This document shows positions 5,866 through 7,361 of a stretch of DNA of 7,361 nt, in pieces (within the stretch, counting starts at the first letter, position 1; every line of letters starts with the position of its first letter). The stretch is from NCBI GenBank assembly GCA_958427375.1, contig CAUABY010000104.1, positions 1 through 7,361 on the forward strand, written 5' to 3'. The position numbers were made by a program, and so were the translations under genes. The notes under the pieces are model-generated. The model saw nothing but the letters and a program-made list of their open reading frames with translations. It was not told where the DNA came from and searched no databases. The stretch is from an uncultured Eubacteriales bacterium. GTDB lineage: Bacteria > Bacillota > Clostridia > Oscillospirales > Oscillospiraceae.

Positions 5866-6464
5866 CACTCTATTCCTATTTTCATCAGCTCATCGCGGCT
5901 GAGGGCAGGGTAGGGGATGAACACACCGGGGTTTTCAGGTATATCACTGAGCGATAGCTCCATCCAGACCATGTTATACCAGCGGTTGAATTTATACGCG
6001 CAGTTGTGAAATTCTCCCACGAGCTTAAAGCCAATGTGCGCGTGGAATTCCACGCTGTTTCGCGTCAGATATTCATCCTCGGCTTTGGGGTATGCAATGC
6101 AGGCATAGAGATTAAGCACATTTTGAAGCCGCGACACGGCCTCAAGTGCCGCATAGAGCCGCCGTCCAAGTCCAAGACCTTTGCGGTCCTGCCGCACATA
6201 GATTGAGGTTTCAACTGCCCAATCATACGCCGCCCGCTCTTTAAATTCACCCGTGTAGGCATAGCCCAGCAGTTCTCCATCCCGCTCCGCCACGAGATAT
6301 GGGTATTTTTTTAGTGTGCGCTCTATCCTGCATTTGAAGTCCTCAATCGAGGGCACCTCATATTCAAAGGTAATAGCGGTATTCTCAACATATGGTGCGT
6401 ATATTTTCAAAAGCTCCGGCGCATCTTCCGGCCTTGCCGTGCGTATTTTAATATTATCCGACAT
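5865..6464 (-). CDS. GNAT-family N-acetyltransferase, phosphinothricin acetyltransferase (Pat/Bar)-like
   Basis: A 199-residue cytosolic acetyltransferase of the COG1247 type, which moves the acetyl group of acetyl-CoA to an amino group. Visible family features are ITFEYEVPS (31-39), YLVAERDGELLGYAY (56-70), VETSIYV (84-90), the acetyl-CoA pyrophosphate loop RKGLGLGRR (94-102), NSVEFHAHIGF (136-146) and RWYNMVWME (161-169). Family knowledge: chromosomal relatives acetylate methionine sulfone or sulfoximine, or glutamate analogues, more often than true phosphinothricin; the substrate here is unknown. Start: GAGG at 6473-6476 sits 8 nt before the ATG at 6464. A second ATG at 6470 is too close to it, and an upstream ATG at 6527 lies inside the preceding gene. 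It begins 10 nt after the TRIC-type gene, so the two probably form one transcript. About 30 residues beyond the usual GNAT end form an unassigned tail. Confidence 0.88.
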   Translation of the reverse strand: MSDNIKIRTARPEDAPELLKIYAPYVENTAITFEYEVPSIEDFKCRIERTLKKYPYLVAERDGELLGYAYTGEFKERAAYDWAVETSIYVRQDRKGLGLGRRLYAALEAVSRLQNVLNLYACIAYPKAEDEYLTRNSVEFHAHIGFKLVGEFHNCAYKFNRWYNMVWMELSLSDIPENPGVFIPYPALSRDELMKIGIE

Positions 6465-6474
6465 GTGCATTACC

Positions 6475-7128
6475 TCATTTTGTCTCAACTTTGATTCTCG
6501 GCAGGTTCCAGCGAAAATGCGCGGCAAGCAGCCTTATAACAAACACCAGCGTTGACGCGACTACAAGCGCCGCAATCTCACCAAAGAATTTGTATATAAG
6601 GCAAAACGCGCAGGCCCCCGCGATAGACGCGAGCGCATAGATGTGCTTTACAAAAATGTACGGGGGCACACCCGCCATTATGTCACGCATCAAGCCGCCT
6701 CCAACGCCTGTGAGCGTGCCGAGAAAAGCAAGAAGAAAGGTGTTTTCAACATACCCAGCTCTTATTCCCGTGAGCACACCGACGGCAGTGAAAATGCCGA
6801 GGCCGAGCGCGTCCATGACCAGCATCATGCTGTCATACGCCGCGCGCAGCTTTCCGTGCAGCAGCTCCTTTTTTATAAAGAGCGCAGTAAAAATAATAAG
6901 TGCAGTCAAAAACGCGGCAATAACGTATGTGGGGTCGGTCAAGGCGTTTGGCACATTGCCGAGTATGATATCTCTGACCATTCCGCCGCCGACTGCGGTA
7001 AATACGCCGAGCACGCACACGCCGAATATATCCATTCCCCGGTTTATACCCACCATCGCGCCAGAGGCGGAGAAAGCCACCGTGCCTATAAGCTCCGCAA
7101 TAAAAATGATTATCTCCTGAATATCCAT
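6475..7128 (-). CDS. TRIC-type cation channel / UPF0126 membrane protein (YicG/YvgT-like)
   Basis: A 217-residue integral membrane protein built as a tandem duplication. Each half carries a glycine-rich kinked helix with the same signature, GGGMVRDI at 47-54 and GGGLMRDI at 143-150, followed by a short P-containing turn (GNVPN, GVPPY). About seven hydrophobic helices can be traced. Family knowledge: bacterial TRIC homologues form trimeric, monovalent-cation-permeable channels with one pore per subunit; older annotation is UPF0126. Start: the ATG at 7128 has GGAGAGG about 11 nt upstream. The ATG at 7161 would add 11 residues (MISGSGEVRRH), lacks a ribosome binding site and overlaps a hairpin arm, so I reject it. 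No convincing promoter was seen between this gene and rnpB. The Pat-like gene follows 10 nt downstream. Confidence 0.93.
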   Translation of the reverse strand: MDIQEIIIFIAELIGTVAFSASGAMVGINRGMDIFGVCVLGVFTAVGGGMVRDIILGNVPNALTDPTYVIAAFLTALIIFTALFIKKELLHGKLRAAYDSMMLVMDALGLGIFTAVGVLTGIRAGYVENTFLLAFLGTLTGVGGGLMRDIMAGVPPYIFVKHIYALASIAGACAFCLIYKFFGEIAALVVASTLVFVIRLLAAHFRWNLPRIKVETK

Positions 7129-7163
7129 ATGCCGCCTGACCTCTCCGCTACCTGAAATCATAT

Positions 7164-7199
7164 ATGAGAGACCGTGTGCCGTGTGCGCAGGTCTCTCAT
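7164..7199 (-). terminator. Hairpin downstream of rnpB, terminator-like with poor U run
   Basis: ATGAGAGACC (7164-7173) and GGTCTCTCAT (7190-7199) are perfect 10-bp complements. Inside, TGTGC (7175-7179) pairs with GCGCA (7185-7189) including one wobble, leaving a five-base loop and one bulged G. In the minus direction the hairpin lies about 14 nt past the predicted 3' end of RNase P RNA. It is followed by ATATGATTT rather than a clean T run, so termination may be incomplete. Confidence 0.55.
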
Positions 7200-7212
7200 T
7201 CTGGCCTATATA

Positions 7213-7361
7213 ATGTTGAGCAGGTCTGTAAGCCGGGTTCTGTCTTAAACGACCATCTATCTAAGGCTGCCGTTGCCGACAGTCTTTAGCCACCTCCTGA
7301 GGACGGCCGGGCCGGCCATATGTCCTCCCACGGTGTTGCTCCGGATAGAGTTTACAGCATC
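7213..7361 (-). ncRNA. rnpB: RNase P RNA component, 3' part (5' part outside window)
   Basis: Read on the minus strand, this is the 3' end of bacterial RNase P RNA, the ribozyme that cuts the 5' leader from pre-tRNAs. Recognisable conserved blocks are TAAACTCTATCCGGAGCAA (7354-7336), AGATAGATGG (7262-7253) and ACAGAACCCGGCTTA (7243-7229), in the correct order and spacing. Between the first and second lies a strong hairpin, GAGGAC/GTCCTC (7299-7304 with 7322-7327) extended by GGCCG/CGGCC. The CCGGAGCAA block and ACAGAACCCGGCTTA look like the ancestral type A RNA rather than the Bacillus type B form. The 3' end is placed near 7213 by analogy with the distance from GGCTTA to the end in Escherichia coli. 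The 5' half, including the P1 partner strand, lies beyond the window edge. Confidence 0.95.

Noticed and set aside
6641..7155. Two long open frames (159 and 170 codons) on the plus strand opposite the TRIC-type gene
   Set aside because: The minus-strand gene has duplicated family motifs and membrane helices; the plus-strand products look low-complexity and lack any ribosome binding site.
7129..7161. Upstream ATG at 7161 for the TRIC-type gene
   Set aside because: No ribosome binding site precedes it, and it adds a polar extension atypical for the family; ATG 7128 has GGAGAGG upstream.
7150..7190. TATGAT on the minus strand after the rnpB hairpin as a -10 box
   Set aside because: Nothing like TTGACA lies 16-18 bases upstream, only GC-rich hairpin sequence, and there is no extended -10 TG.

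Overview
The window reads as chromosome of an endospore-forming Firmicute, most likely class Clostridia. The coding strand is rich in alternating GC and AT codons at a moderate overall GC content. It carries the conserved prpC-prkC-rsgA block, a miniature spoVM gene and a SPOCS/LysM (SipL-type) spore-coat morphogenesis gene. A C-terminal rather than N-terminal LysM on the coat protein fits Clostridia better than Bacillus. The genus cannot be read from the sequence. No mobile element, CRISPR array or tRNA was seen; this is ordinary core genome with some interesting fine structure.

Layout. Positions 1-2983, plus strand, form a tight operon: the 3' end of a PP2C phosphatase (prpC), a PASTA-type Ser/Thr kinase (prkC) and the circularly permuted ribosome-assembly GTPase RsgA. 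Phosphatase and kinase are the classic reversible phosphorylation pair, and RsgA is their usual neighbour. The stretch 2984-3350 looks empty at first glance but holds a 22-bp hairpin, a 49-residue two-helix membrane protein starting at TTG, and a 22-residue SpoVM homologue. A SipL-like protein follows (3351-4853). In sporulating bacteria SpoVM marks the curved forespore membrane and anchors the SpoIVA ATPase, and SipL binds SpoIVA, so two partners of the same coat basement layer sit side by side here.

A 223-nt intergenic stretch with inverted repeats and a good vegetative promoter leads to a YebC/PmpR-family gene (5077-5817). A strong bidirectional terminator (5831-5865) separates it from a convergent minus-strand pair: a TRIC/UPF0126 membrane protein (7128-6475) and, 10 nt downstream, a Pat/Bar-like GNAT acetyltransferase (6464-5865). 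At the right edge is the 3' part of the RNase P RNA gene (rnpB, minus strand), followed by a hairpin before the TRIC gene.

The points most worth a second look are the spoVM gene; the hairpin whose 3' arm contains the ribosome binding site of the small membrane protein, with a possible mother-cell promoter in its 5' arm; the spoVM-sipL adjacency; and the kinase activation loop, which has no threonine.
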